Source of the DNA: Zygnema cylindricum
Lineage: Eukaryota; Streptophyta; Zygnematophyceae; Zygnematales; Zygnemataceae
Reading direction: 5' to 3'
DNA: 64,000 nt
Assembly (NCBI GenBank): GCA_037447655.1
Contig: JBBHKE010001152.1
Span: 38,078-102,077, forward strand
In this document: piece after piece, positions 1-11,932 of the stretch
How the letters are laid out: every line of letters begins with the position of its first letter
How positions within the stretch are numbered: the first letter of the stretch is position 1
The notes under the pieces: generated by a model
Database searches by the model: none
The model's input: the letters and a program-made list of their open reading frames with translations, nothing else
Told to the model about the DNA's origin: nothing
Program-made: the position numbers and the translations under genes

Positions 1-118
1 GGGAGAGGGAGAGGGAGAGGGAGAGGGAGAGGGAGAGGGAGAGAGAGAGGGAGAGGGAGAGGCAGAGGGTGTGGGAGTGGAGTGGGAGAGGGAGAGGGAG
101 AAGGAGTCGGGTAACATC
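1..118. repeat. GGGAGA simple repeat at window edge
   Basis: The first 118 bases are almost pure GGGAGA hexamer units with small interruptions. The same motif recurs through the window (1314-3115, 20646-20822, 34335-34520, 35129-35160, 59052-59392, 63600-63790) and inside the kinase coding region. Confidence 0.95.
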
Positions 119-132
119 CAAAGAGGTTAATA

Positions 133-376
133 GTGTCGCTTCTAGCATGGATTCTGGCGTAAAGATTTTGGCGTAGATATTCTGACTTAGGAATTCTGAC
201 TTAGGGGCGTTCCATCAAAATCCTACACATGGTATCTTCACGCCCCTGGCTTTTTATGCCAACGCAATTACCAATTATGTGAATCAACGGTTCCTCACGT
301 ACTCTCGTACTAAGGTCAATTACTATTGCGACACCGGTTCATCAATAGGGAAAAACTAACCTGTCTCACGACGATC
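133..376 (-). pseudogene. Decayed 3' fragment of 25S/28S rRNA
   Basis: Read on the minus strand, this stretch follows the conserved 3' end of plant large-subunit rRNA: GTCGTGAGACAGGTTAGTTT near 373-354, then AGTACGAGAG, GGAACCGTTGATTCAC, AAAAGCCAG, CTAAGTCAGAAT and GCTAGAAGCGAC near 146-135. It is clearly degenerate. Many changes are C to T (for example GCGCGAAG has become GCGTGAAG), and there are small internal duplications such as TAAGTCAGAAT twice. It covers roughly 240 bases of a gene of about 3.4 kb, so it is a non-functional insertion. It lies downstream of the last visible exon of the SOUL gene, either in an intron or beyond that gene. Confidence 0.88.
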
Positions 377-377
377 T

Positions 378-900
378 ATGAATAGATTATAGGAACAGGT
401 AATAGGAATAGGTTATAGGACTAGATTGCATGAATAGATTATAAGAATAGATTATAGGAATAGATTATAGGAATAGATTATAAGAATCAATTATAAGAAT
501 CGATTATAAGAATAGATTATATGAATAGATTATAAGAATCAATTATAAGAATAAATTATAAGAATAGATTATAAGATTAGATTACATGAATAGATTACAA
601 GAATAGATTATAACAATAGCTTATGATTATAGAATACATGATTATATGAATAGGTTATAAGAATACATTATATGAATCAATTATAATAATAGATAATAAG
701 AATAGATCATAAGATAAAATTATATGAATAGATTATAAGACTCCATTATAAGAATAAATTATAAGAATAGATTATAAGATTAGATTACATGAATAAATTA
801 CATCAATATATTATATGAATAGATTATAAAGAGAGACTATATGAATAGATTATAGGAACAAATTATAAAAATAAATTATAAGAATAAGTTATGAGCATAG
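378..900. repeat. Minisatellite of about 13-15 bp units (AATAGATTATAAG)
   Basis: Dozens of imperfect units of AATAGATTATAAG and variants (AATAGATTATAGG, AATCAATTATAAG, ATATGAATAGATTA) run without other content from the edge of the rRNA fragment to the SOUL exon ending at 907. It is A/T-rich and non-coding. Confidence 0.92.
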
Positions 901-906
901 GTATAC

Positions 907-2597
907 CTGAGAATGTAACCACAGCGACTGTTTTCGCGGGGACTTTTTTTATCGAAACCTTTTTATTTTTTGGCAGCGGCACATTTTCCTCTTTGAACTT
1001 AGACGGCATCACAAACGCCATCCGCCATTTTCCTTTTTCCTACATAAATAAATATGTATAAAATAAAAAAACCGTATTATCACATTCACATATGCAAAAA
1101 CAAAGAAAAATAAAATTGTTGCATTGATATCTACATAAACAAAAAAATCTACAAAAAAAAAAAAAATTGCGAAACCAAAGCATTTTAAAATTTCAAAAAA
1201 TAGGGATGGTTTGAAATGAGTCACAGAAATAACGTATCTCTTTCGAAAAAAAAAAAATAACATATAGAAAAAAGGAAGAGAAAAAAAGTGCCAAAACCAA
1301 GAAAGTCAGGGATGTGGGCTGGAGAAAAAGAGGGAAGACGGTAAGGGGAGGAAATAAAAAGAGAGAGAGAGAGAGAAAGAGAGAAAAAGTGAAAGAGAGT
1401 GAGAAAGGGAGACAGAAAGAGAAAGAGAGAAAGAGAGAGACCTGTGACGAAAGCACCGGAGTAGTCATCTCCATCTCTTCTCCCTTCCCCCCCTCCCTGC
1501 TGCTGATGACAGGTGTGGTCATCTCCATCTCCTCCCTCCTCATGTTCTGCAGTCACTCCCTCTTACCCCCCCCCAGAGTCAGAGAGGGAAAGAGGGAGAG
1601 TGCAATAGGGAGAGAGAGGGAGGGAGGAAAAGGGGGAGGGAGAGGGAGAGGGATAGCCAGGAGAGAGGGAGAGGGAGTGGGAGAGAAAAATCTAGAGGAG
1701 AGGGGAGGGGAGAATGGGTGAAATGGTGGAAAGGAGGAAGAATGGGAGGGGAATGAGAGAGGAAGGGACGAAGAGAGCAAAAGAGAGCAAGAGAGAGAGG
1801 AAGTGTGAGAGAAAAGAGATAAAAGAGGAAGAGACGAAGAGACGAAGAGACGAAGAGAGAGGAAGGGAAACAGAAAGAGAGAAGGGAAAGAGAGGGAGAG
1901 AACAATCAAGCACAAAGAGAGAGTGAGAGAAGGAGAGCAGGCCAGAAAGAGAAAGAGAGAGGAAAAGAGAAGGAGAAAGCGAAGGGAAGAGAGAGAGAAA
2001 AGGTTAAAAAAATGGAAAAAACAATAGAAAAAGAAAAGAGAGAAATAAGAGCGGAGATAAATAAAACTACAGGGAGACGGAAAGTGAGAGAGAGAGAGAG
2101 AGCAGGAGGGAGAAAAAGTTACAAAGAGAGAGAAAGAGAGTAGGGGAGCGAGAGGGGGGGTGAGAGAGGGAGAGTGAGAGAGAGCGGGAGTGAGAAAAGG
2201 GGATGGGGGGGGCGGGAGAGGGAGAGGGAGAGGGAGAGATAAGAGTCTTACATCCCCAAAGAGATATCCTGCGAGAGTATTGAAGGCCTGAGAAGCTCCC
2301 ATAAAGTCAAATCCGGTCGAACTTTGCATTTCAGTCTCCGCAATTAGATAGTCCTGGGTTGATTTGAAAAAAAGGGGGGGAGAGGGAGAGGGACAGAGAG
2401 AGAGGGGGGGAGAGAGAGGGAGCAGGAAAGGGAGAGGGAGAGGTAGAGGGAGAGAGCAACGGGGGAAAATGAGAGTGAGAGTAGGAAAGGGAGAGGAGGG
2501 GGAGAGGGGGAGATGGGGAGAGAGAGAGTTAAAAAGAGGTAAGCGGCAAAAGTTGACGTGGACAAAAAAAAGGGAGCATATCAAATCAGGCGGGAAG

Positions 2598-2654
<57 letters not shown>

Positions 2655-2741
2655 CAAAGCAGGTAGAAACATACATAAAAAGCGGCATAAAAAGACATAA
2701 AAAAATAATTAAACATGTCAAAATAATAGAGAGGGGAGAAA

Positions 2742-2785
<44 letters not shown>

Positions 2786-4302
2786 TGAAAACAGGTCAAA
2801 TCAGGAACAACGAATGGTGAAAGTTAAAAAAAAGAGGAAAAAGAGTTAAAAAATGAGGGGGAGAGAGAGAGTGAGGGGGAGTAGAAGAAAGAGAGGAAGA
2901 GCGGAAGAGAGAGGAAGAGAAGGGGAGAGAGAGAGAGAGACAGAAAGAAAGAGACTCCAACACCTTACCTCTACTTCCCTGATTTCATATCCCTCTTCTC
3001 GAGCCACCACACGACTGGGAATGGTTTCCAGGTCCGGAACTGGGAAAAGAGGGAGAGGGAGAGAGGGAGAGAGGGAGAGAGGGAGAGAGGGAGAGAGGGA
3101 GAGAGGGAGAGAAAAAACCTCAGAAAAATCAAAAACGTTTCTCGAAGAAAAATGAAAAAGAAAAAGGAAAAGAAAATGGACTTAAAGAACGATAGATATT
3201 CAGTAGAACAAAAGTAATTCAAATCGACGTCAAATAAACCACGAGAATAAAAATGATTTTCGACAAATAAACTAGTTTTGACATATAAACTAGTTTTGAC
3301 ATATAAACTTGTTTCCAAACTTATATAAAGTTGTGAAATTTTAAGTAAAAAACTGGTTTTTATTGGTAAAAAAAGGGTGAAAAGAGAGACCTGTCATGAG
3401 AGCCTCCTCCAGAGTCCTCGCGTCGCCTCTCCTCGGATTCAAATATTTGGTCGCCTCCAAAGCAAGAGTGCTCAGATCTGAACCCTAAAATATAATAAGT
3501 AATAATAACAATAATAACAAAATAACAAAATTATAAATGTACTACCGAAAAAAAACGGAACATTACCATACAGGACCTCGGACTAAACAAAAGTACGACC
3601 GAAACTAAACAAAACAAAAAAAGTACAGCTAAAACGTAAAGCACGATGTAACGCACGGCCAAATCAATCCACACTAAATACGAAACAGCGTTGCGAACCC
3701 TAAGCAACGGGATGGGCAGTGTAGCTTGAAAGTATTTGACTTAAAAAGCTTCTAGGAATATCCTTTCAAAGTTCGACTAAGTTACCATCGTTATTAGAGT
3801 TAATCATTCGAGTGAGTGGTGTAATATCATTTAGTGTAGCTGATTCTAATGATGTATTAGTAGTGTAGTTAATTCCCATGAAGCGTTAATTAAACATAAG
3901 TTAGAGGAGTTCATTCCAATAAAGGGTTAACATAATTTCTCATAGTTGAATCTCATAAACTATTAACATAATTTAGTGAAGTAAATTCTAAGAACTTGTT
4001 GACACTAATAACAATTCACCAACTCTAATAGTGGTGGACGGTGTAGTTCCTTGGCTGACGCCAGCCAAACTAGTTTTACTTCAGGATTATTGCATGAATT
4101 AAACATTTTCTCTTACAAAAAATAATATTAACTCAGAAACTCAGTCTTCCAAAACGTAGTCTTGTCCTTTCCAATCTCACCTTTTTGTCTGGTTTACAAT
4201 TTGTCTTTTCAAGTTCCCATATTGTGTTTAGAAAAATAAATTTTGTGTTTTCCCCGCAATGGTTGTACAAAGTGAAAGGGAGAAAGAAAGGAAGACATAG
4301 AT

Positions 4303-4343
<41 letters not shown>

Positions 4344-4961
4344 CATGCAAATACATACATATACATAATATAAACATGAAAACGCTAACCCTATTTTTGA
4401 ACAAAAAAACCTTGAATCGCCAACCCTATAAAAACCAAGAAAAGCAAAAGAATAAAAAAACAGTCGAACAAAAACAACAAACAGTCTCTAAAAATATATA
4501 TATTACAAAGAATATTATCTGCTGACCCTTGGAAAACGAAGGAAAATAAAAAAAGAAAAAGGAAAAAATAAAAACTACAAATACAAAAACATGAAACGAG
4601 GAACCAAATTAAAAAAAAAAAAAAAATCTAGCATCGAAACCCTACCAAAAAAACAGAAAAAAACAAAAAAAAAACAGAAAAACGTACTCTTTTCCGTGCT
4701 CCGAGCAGATTGCGACGCGAGAGCCAACAAGAGAGAGACACGTGGATCGTTCGTGTCCACTCCCGTGGAGCGAAGGACCTGCTCGACGCCCATAGACGCC
4801 CTGTCCGACAAATAAGCAGCTGCCACGTGGCCGTGGAACGTGCCAGTAAATTTCCTTTTCGTCAGTGCCCGATGACGACAGTCCGACATATGGATAGAAG
4901 GGAGAGGGAGAGACAGAGGCTTTAAGAGGATGTCCATCTTTCCCAGGGAGAGGGAAGCCAT
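907..4961 (-). CDS. SOUL heme-binding family protein, plastid type, C-terminus not visible
   Basis: This is a minus-strand gene read by splicing. My exons are 4688-4961 (start ATG at 4961), 3391-3477, 2969-3039, 2252-2353, 1442-1546 and 907-1039; all junctions are GT/AG and phases agree, giving about 257 residues. Family landmarks appear in order: LEEALM, DLETIPSRVV, YEIREVE, the core TGFDFMGAS with AFNTLAGYLFG, the MEMTTPV motif twice in one exon, WRMAFVMPSKF, and VPAKTVAVVTFS. SOUL proteins bind heme or tetrapyrroles, and this subgroup is usually chloroplast-targeted. The first exon is rich in Ser, Leu and basic residues, which fits a transit peptide by inference. The last exon, expected to carry the ending typical of the family (AQYNPPF...RRNE), is absent: below 907 lie only a minisatellite and an rRNA fragment, so it is outside the window or lost. 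Introns 2-5 are almost entirely CT-rich in the sense direction. The exon 1/2 border (AGA|GTACG with TTCAG|ATCTG) is the least certain. Confidence 0.86.
1314..3115. repeat. Purine (GA) microsatellite blocks filling SOUL introns
   Basis: Separate GA, GGGA and GGGAGA blocks occupy 1355-1440, 1575-1960, 2090-2240, 2376-2530, 2597-2651 (pure GA), 2741-2786, 2855-2950 and 3049-3111. Between them lie the unique exons of the SOUL gene. In that gene's sense direction the introns read as long CT-rich polypyrimidine. Long Ser/Leu/Pro or Arg/Glu/Gly reading frames here are artefacts of the repeat. Confidence 0.93.
4305..4339. repeat. TA microsatellite in SOUL intron 1
   Basis: About 17 TA dinucleotides are followed by ATAC units. 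The rest of this intron (3478-4687) is A/T-rich with oligo-A runs near 4610 and 4660; I see no coding signal in it. Confidence 0.9.
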
Positions 4962-5232
4962 GGAATCGAAAATGAGAGAATACGAACTCGAACGAAGATT
5001 GTAACCCTAAATTATTAAATTTACCATTTACAATTTTGAAAGCGTTACGTTATTAATTTGTTAGAGGTAAGGGTGCGTCTCTATGTACTTCAAACTTAGA
5101 GATTTTTTTGTGTTTTTTAGCGCAGATCCGGCGGACCCGGATTTCGGGTGTCCCTGTGTCTACCAAACGAAGTTGTCACTTAAGGGCGTGACGATTGTAT
5201 ACGTCGACAATGCCCGTGACGGATGTTGACAG

Positions 5233-5410
5233 TGTACAATATGTGATGACGCACGTTATTTTTCGTAACTGCTTGTGACGTCGCGTGACTTTTCGTGACA
5301 TTGTAGACCTACCGCCCTCCAGCCTGTGCCGTTTCACGGTTCAAGAAGATGCGTTTGGCCTTTGCGTTTATTGTCGGCTCGACGTGAAATGGCATCGGAA
5401 CCTTGAGAGT
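5233..5410. repeat. Dispersed repeat, copy 1 (direct repeat with 6277-6411)
   Basis: This block holds TTTTTCGTAACTGC and CAGCCTGTGCCGTTTCACGG, followed by a GATGCGTTT...TATTGTCGGCTC segment ending GGCATCGGAACCTTGAG. The block at 6277-6411 repeats it with a few substitutions but lacks about 47 bases in the middle. The surrounding region 4962-6901 has no supportable gene. Confidence 0.85.
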
Positions 5411-6276
5411 ACAGTTCAAAAGTAGGCTTTTTTATGGTAGGCCTTTGGTATGCGCACAAAACTTTGCACAAAACTCTCGCTAACGTAGGCATACTGTATG
5501 TGTGTGCGTCGTGCACACTCCTGTACGAACGTCCGAATCTGACGTAAGATCAAAGTACAGCGCACGCCGCCGGACGGAATTTTTCAGCGAACTGACACGG
5601 CGTAGGATGACATTCCGTGGGAAAAAAAACCGGGAAAAAAAAAAACCGGGAAAATTCTCAAATAGCGTAGTTTACTCTATATTTTTCATTACTCTAATTA
5701 GGGTTATTTTCCAAGTACCGTAAAAAATGAAAGTACGTTGTCTCTTAAATAGAGTGGTGTACGGTCAGTGTCATATCGTACATAAATGTACGTTTTTTAA
5801 GTTAAAAAGTACAATAAATTAGATTTAGTAACCGCGGACGCATGAGAATGTGCGTTCTAAAAAGGGAAAAAAACCATGTCGTAAAAAATTCCGTTCACAC
5901 ACATTCGTCTGACAGCCGCGTTTCGACCGTGTGAACGCCAACGGGGTTGGTCCGTAGGTTTTGGTAATTTTTTTGGCAGTGTGGTATTTTATTTTTTTTA
6001 TCGTCCCATACTGCTTGGTTGGTCAATTTGAGGCTTTACTTAGTGTGGCCCTCAAAATTGAAAACGCTAATATGACAGATTGTCCTTTCGTAAATTGTGT
6101 TATGGGCTTTTCATGTGATCTTTTTAAAATCGCCTACTTTGATCAGTGACCGTCCGATCGTCCAAATCTGACGGTTTAAATAAAAAGTCCCTCAAAACTC
6201 ACAGAAATATTTGTTTTTGTCCGATTTTTTTTCAAAATTTAGACATGTCGCTTAATTCTCTATCGATCGATGTGCA

Positions 6277-6411
6277 ACGTCTACAATCTGTTATGACGCA
6301 CATTATTTTTCGTAACTGCCTCCAGCCTGTGCCGTTTCACGGTTGAAGAAGATGCGTTTTGCCTTTGCGTCTATTGTCGGCTCAACGTGAAATGGCATCG
6401 GAACCTTGAGA
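6277..6411. repeat. Dispersed repeat, copy 2
   Basis: Second copy of the repeat at 5233-5410, in the same orientation and about 1 kb away, with the middle segment missing. The stretch just upstream (6050-6180) has a reverse-orientation relative at 52060-52170, so it belongs to a wider family. Confidence 0.85.
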
Positions 6412-6901
6412 CCCCTGCAAAAAAAAAATCCCTACCGGATGGAAACGGACAAAACAAAACAAACTGTGTACTTCTCTTTGTCGTATTAAAAAACAACGGA
6501 CAAAACATAGCGAATCGTGTAAACTTCCACGTCGCTTAAAATCGTTTGAAAATTTTCAAAAAATAAGGCACACGCGAATATATGTTCCTATTTGTTTATA
6601 GAAAACCCCTAATTTTAAAATACATCGCGCATGTGTTTCAAACATAAGGTTGAAGATGACGTTTTTTGTCGTCGAAGTGGGTCGAAAAACACAAGACGAC
6701 AACATGTAGTACATCTTAAATTCGATGATGACGCAAAATGTACTTCTCTTTTTCACTATTTTTTTGTACGGTTGAAACATACGCGGTACGGCTCTAAGTT
6801 TTATAGGAAAACGACAGAAAAAAACCCTTACCTAAACACACAGAGACACACCCTAAGTTAACGTACGGCTTGCAATAGAGTTGCAATATGTCAGGAAACT
6901 A

Positions 6902-7112
6902 CACCGTGTATCGCTATTAGTGCTGAAAAAAAAATCGCAGCTGAAAACGTTTTTATCCGTACACAATTGCTCGATTTTTACATGGGGACCGTCAATGGAA
7001 AGGTGAGAATTTGAAATTCAATCCCAACCGTCAGATCCACAATCCAGCAAGTGTGTACGGAGAAAAACTGTTTTAAGTGGCGAAAAACTTTAGCACTAAT
7101 AGCGATTCACGG
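6902..7112. mobile_element. MITE A (TA...CACCG family)
   Basis: Inverted ends pair CACCGTGTATCGCTATTAG (left) with CTAATAGCGATTCACGG (right). The left end is preceded by TA. It is about 211 bp with no coding capacity. The right end abuts MITE B, making a palindromic junction. The TA flank and short size suggest a Tc1/mariner-type non-autonomous element, by inference. Confidence 0.78.
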
Positions 7113-7113
7113 T

Positions 7114-7322
7114 TGAATCGCTATTAGTGTTAATGTTTTTTTCGTCTCTTAAAACATCTTTTCACCGTACACACTTATCTGTTGTAAATCTGACGGTTGC
7201 GATGGAGACATAAGATTCTCAGATTCCGATTGGCGGTCTCAAATTTGAAAATCGGACAAGTGTGTACGCAGAAGTTTTTTTGAATGGCGTTAAAAATTAT
7301 TAACCCTAATAGCGATACGGTG
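7114..7322. mobile_element. MITE B (TA...CACCG family)
   Basis: The left end TGAATCGCTATTAGTGTTAA pairs with the right end TTAACCCTAATAGCGATACG, which closes in CGGTG followed by TA. The interior (CTTAAAACATCTTTT, CTGACGGTTGCGAT, GGCGGTCT) is shared with MITE E at 41808-42024, so B and E are one subfamily. Confidence 0.8.
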
Positions 7323-7334
7323 TACTGTACAGTA

Positions 7335-7551
7335 CACCGCCAATCGCTATTAGCGTATTAAACGCTAATTCGGTCCCGCTTTTTATTTCTCAAATTCTCA
7401 AATAGAATTATCCATACTATTTAAAAAACACCCAAATTTCTTATTAGAGTAGACGATTTCTTTCAAAATTTCCAAATTCCCAATTAGCGTTAATAACGGT
7501 AATTATTCCTATACGCTAAGAAAACTTCTACGCTAATAGCCATTGGCGGTG
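7335..7551. mobile_element. MITE C (TA...CACCG family)
   Basis: CACCGCCAATCGCTATTAGC at the left pairs with GCTAATAGCCATTGGCGGTG at the right, both flanked by TA within palindromic GTACTGTA sequence. The interior matches MITE D (40850-41065) in reverse orientation (AATTGGGAATTTGGAAATTTT is shared). Confidence 0.82.
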
Positions 7552-9622
7552 TACTGTAGGTACGAGAACTAATGCACATTGTTCAGAGGTCGCGATCGGG
7601 TACCCGAATCCGTACCCGATTCGTACCCACCCGCCAGCGTCAGACCCGGAACGGATTCGGGTACCAAATTTTGGGGGCCGGCCGGATTCGGCCGGGTGAT
7701 TAAGAAAAAAACGCGTATCAAGTACTGGGTAACAATCTAGGAGCGTGACATAACGCGGCCGGGTTTCGGGTGTTCAAATTTCGAAAATGTCGGTTTTGGG
7801 TATCGACATTTGCGACCTCCGTCTCGAGCTGCAATCCGTGGCGATATATCTCCAAGATTTGGAAATCGGCATAGTATTCCATCAGAAAGTAAAATTGCGA
7901 GGTCATATTTGCACCGTTTTATGGGCAAACTTTTCAATTTTTAGTGGCGTTAGGGTGCAGCAAAAAAGTTATTTTCCCACATGTTTCAATATCAGCTGGC
8001 GCCTAAAGGGCAAAAGCGCCTTACTTAATTGCTTACTTTTGCAGAATAAGTAGCAAAGGCAGTTTATAGTCACTCTTACATTGTAACTACATTATCCGTG
8101 AATTTGTATTAATGTAGAGCAAAGATAAAAATAACGTTATTAACTCTATATTAGGTTAATGCCAACAAACATTAACATTAATCTATACATTTAACACAAT
8201 TTTGATACAAATCCCCATACTATAGTCGATATAATTTGTGTTCACATTATTGACGTTGAAGTTCGCACTAATTTCCCCCCGTCTTTATTACTAAGAATCA
8301 AGTATGAGTGACGTTTCCCTTATCGACGAAATTCATTGACACGCTTTTTTTTACGCTTAAACGCAATAATTAGCCGTTTTAAAGCGGACTAACACATCTG
8401 GTGGATAAAATTTTGTTGACCGCAAGTGTTTGTTCAATCCCTTCATTTTTATATGACAAAAACGACATGCCTAACCCCACACATCATTTGAGTAATTTTG
8501 GTATCGCAAAAAAATGTCATGTGAATGATATTATGTTCAATCCCCTCTAAAATATAAACATTGAGAAAGGTAGATGTTACGAAACTTTTTGGCATGTCTA
8601 TCAAAAAACATTTGCATATGCAAGTGTTTAGTTTAATGTGCGGTGATGAAAAAACATTCAGATGGGGACACGAAATAAATAAAAATACATTTTAAGCCCA
8701 TACACGCCTCTTAAGGGTTATCAATGACAACATTTTGCGTACCATACACACTTCATGGTAACCATTATAATGCAAATTTAGAAGATGTACGTGTTTTGCA
8801 ATAACATTATCCTCAACTATTGCATTGATAAAATATGATTAATAAAATATTTAAAAATTATGATATATCTACAAAGACACGAAGTTATTATAGAAGGGGT
8901 GAGGGTTTGGGGGAGATAGATATACGTAACAATATTTTTTGTTTGTAGACATTATTTTATCCTTTATCGTATTTATCATAAATTTGGCGAAAGACATGAC
9001 AACCTTACCAATCTTGTAAACAATTACGTGCGTATAGTGTGCGGTTTTATGAGATATGGTCAATTTAGGCTATGCAAACGCATTTTTGTTTGGTTTACCA
9101 TATTTAAATATATATTATTTGCGAAGGGTATGCTGGGTCATTTATACCTTAAAGGTTGACACATTTAGGTACTGTTAGAGGTAATGTGTAAAACAAACTG
9201 TCTAATGTGTATTATTATACTAAAGGGGACTATAGAGTATGGGCTTTGCGACTATGGAATTGTAATGTTTGTTCGTAAAGTTCATTCATTCCAAATTATC
9301 ACATTAACGATGAGTTTTTCGCATTGTTGCCACATGTGGTTGATAAATTGGACGAAAAAAACCCATTACACTTGTGCGTAACACGACATACTATGTGGTA
9401 TATATAAATAAAGTTATAAAATTGTAAGTATTAGTTTAAGTGTTGGAGTAACTTATAAAAAATGTTGAAAAACGGTTAATATCATTTTATATGTAACACT
9501 TTTGATGCGATGTACATGAAGGATTATATTGTGGTTGTTGTGGAACACGTGTTACGCAAGGTCGATGGACGATGTTTTATCCTCACATGTAAGTTTTCTC
9601 GATGAAGAGTCTTTTGAGTAGT
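7552..9622. other. Intergenic, no supportable gene
   Basis: A/T-rich sequence with a short GC-richer patch near 7580-7760 containing repeated GGGTACC/GTACCCG words. Reading frames are short and show no family features. Confidence 0.7.
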
Positions 9623-10588
9623 TGTAACAGGATCTCCTACCTCTCAGAAAATCCCATTACTACAAACAATTCCAACCACACATTCCACACATTGGAAAAT
9701 ACACATCCACATTGGAAAACACTCACATAAGGATAACTTTAAATTAGAAGAAGCTTTTGTCCACATAACATTAGCTTGGTCTCTTGCCCTCGTGGCTCAA
9801 CCCTTCAATTTAAAGTGTTTCCTCTACTCTCCACTCTTAATAATTTTATCTCTTAACTACTAAAACACTATTTAGTTAGTAAGAGATTTCAATGCAAAAT
9901 GCCTTTTCTCCAATTTGGTATTAATCGCTCAGGACCAAGATCAGCCGGAATTTCCACAAACTTTTCCAAAGGAAAAGATGTCTACTCTCCTCTTACACTT
10001 CACTATTTATCCATCATCGCCCTGGACTCGCCAGGCCAGAGTCAACGCTCCGTTTTAACAGGCTTTTACCTGGGCCAATCATTGATCAGCAAAGACTCAG
10101 ACTGACCAATGCAAAAACGTGCGAAATCTCTTACTGACTACTTAGCGCTTTACTAACCAATCAAACGTTACGTTTCACTACGTAACATTTACGTGCAAAA
10201 TTGCGCGCCAAACGAAACGCGACTTCGCACGAGCGTGCGTAACAAATTTCGCACGCGAAACTTCCTACGAAATTCCCTTAAGTGAAAGTGACGTTTCGTA
10301 CTAAAATTTGTACGAAACGAAGCACCGTGCATACTAAACGTTTCATTAGAACTTTATGAAACGTACGCGCGTAATTTCGGTACTAATTTGACCCTTAACC
10401 CGTTTCAATGATACCCACTTGTTATTTAGACCCCACGCTGTCACCTAAATACACCCATCGCTATAACTTTTAAAATATAACTCCAAATAGCGTGATTCTT
10501 TCGCGGACGTCTACCAATTTTAGTACTCTATAATTATAACACCTAAATACCCATTTATAAACAAGTTAGATCCGCTATTACTGTTACA
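9623..10588 (-). repeat. 3' LTR (by element orientation)
   Basis: 966 bp, differing from the other LTR at three sites that I can see (in ATTAATCGC/T, in CTTACTG/AACT, and in AAGTTA/CGATC). It has TG...CA ends. Confidence 0.96.
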
Positions 10589-10601
10589 TCATCCCCTCTT
10601 T
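10589..10601 (-). other. Polypurine tract
   Basis: On the minus strand, AAAGAGGGGATGA directly precedes the 3' LTR, the position from which plus-strand DNA synthesis is primed. Confidence 0.85.
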
Positions 10602-10637
10602 ATTTTTAACTGACCTCAGTTAAAACACCTTTAATTA

Positions 10638-11932
10638 TCAAGACGGGACTTCTATATTATTATCCCTCCAGTACCTCTGTAAAAACTCAGAATTTTTATC
10701 CTCTAAAGCCAACTCATCCTCAGGCCTTCCTAGATAATGCACTTGCCAGGATATAGTATCACCGACCTTGAACCGTTGACCAACCCAATCTATTACCCAT
10801 CTGTGAACTTCAGGTTCTATAATTATTGAGGGATCCAATTCCAATTCTCCTTCAGTTGGGCGAAGATTCACTGGTTTCAATTGGCTGATGTGTATCACTG
10901 GATGAATCTTTGTTGAAGGCGGCAAGTCCAATTTGGCAGCAACTGACGATATCATCTCGGTTACAGTAAATGGTCCAATGTACTTAGGAGCAAATTTTCC
11001 CATAGGATCCGATTGTCCCTCGATCTTGCACCTGTAATGAGTTGTAGAAAGCCAAACCTTGTCGCCTGTGCGTAACACCCAATCACCCCGTTTGCGGTTA
11101 GCATTTAATTCTTGCCTCCTTTGTGCCTCCACTAATGCATCCCGGACAGTTTTCCAAACTGTTTGAATGTATTCCCAAAACTCTGTTCCTGAACCTCTAT
11201 TCTCTTGAGTGACCCCTGTTATTAAGTCTAATGCTTCTCTAGGTTGGTATCCGTATGCAACTTCAAATGGTGAGAATCCCGTACTAGCATGTTTACATGA
11301 ATTGTATGCAAATTCCATTAATGACAGTTTAGATTCCCATGTGTTCTGAACTCCACTGCAAACAGTCCTAAACATTTCCTCTAGTGTACGGTTCATCCTT
11401 TCTGTCTGTCCATCTGTCTGAGGATGATAAGAGGTACTCATTTTCAATTCAGTGCCTAAATTTTGCTGCAATTCTTTCCAAAATGCAGATGTAAATTTAG
11501 AATCCCTATCACTGACTATAGACAAGGGAACTCCATGATGTCTGACCACGTTGTCAAAATATAACTTTGCAATATCTACAACTGAATGAGTAGTTTTGCA
11601 AGGGATAAAGATTGCCATTTTACTGAACCTATCGACTACGACCATGATACTGTCATTTCTTCTAGATGTAGCTGGTAACCTGACAATAAAATCCATACTG
11701 ACAGATTCCCATGGTCTTTCGGGAATATCTAAAGGTTTTAAGAGACCTCTAGGTTTCTGGTTACTAGGTTTACTCTGTTGGCAAGGGACACAACTTTCCA
11801 CGTGTTTCGACACCTCCTTTGCCATCCCTGGCCAAAACAATCTACTCTGCAGCCGACTAAGAGTTTTATCTCGACCAAGATGTCCTAAATGCTCATTGGC
11901 TTCCTGTAAAAGTTGTTTCTCAAGTCTCCCAT
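10638..11932 (-). pseudogene. pol: integrase with weak chromodomain-like end
   Basis: The frame carries the CVPCQQSK half of the HHCC zinc finger, then the catalytic core. D of VSMDFIVRLP, D of IVSDRDSKF and E of GQTERMNRTLEEM mark the DDE triad, followed by the HISQLKPV segment common to plant gypsy integrases. The last roughly 50 residues (VHRWVIDWVGQRF through WQVHYLGRPEDELALED) resemble a diverged chromodomain. The histidine half of the zinc finger reads in this frame up to about 11930, where a one-base shift separates it from the RNase H frame. The stop is at 10638-10640. Integrase inserts the element's cDNA into host DNA; this copy cannot express it in frame with the rest of pol as given. 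Confidence 0.88.

Noticed and set aside
1553-2584. 343-residue Ser/Leu/Pro frame on the minus strand
   Set aside because: Product of CT-rich repeat; only 2252-2353 within it is a genuine exon of the SOUL gene.
9899-10105. 68-residue frame repeated identically at 16710-16916
   Set aside because: It lies in the two LTRs and is antisense to the element; its duplication only reflects LTR identity.
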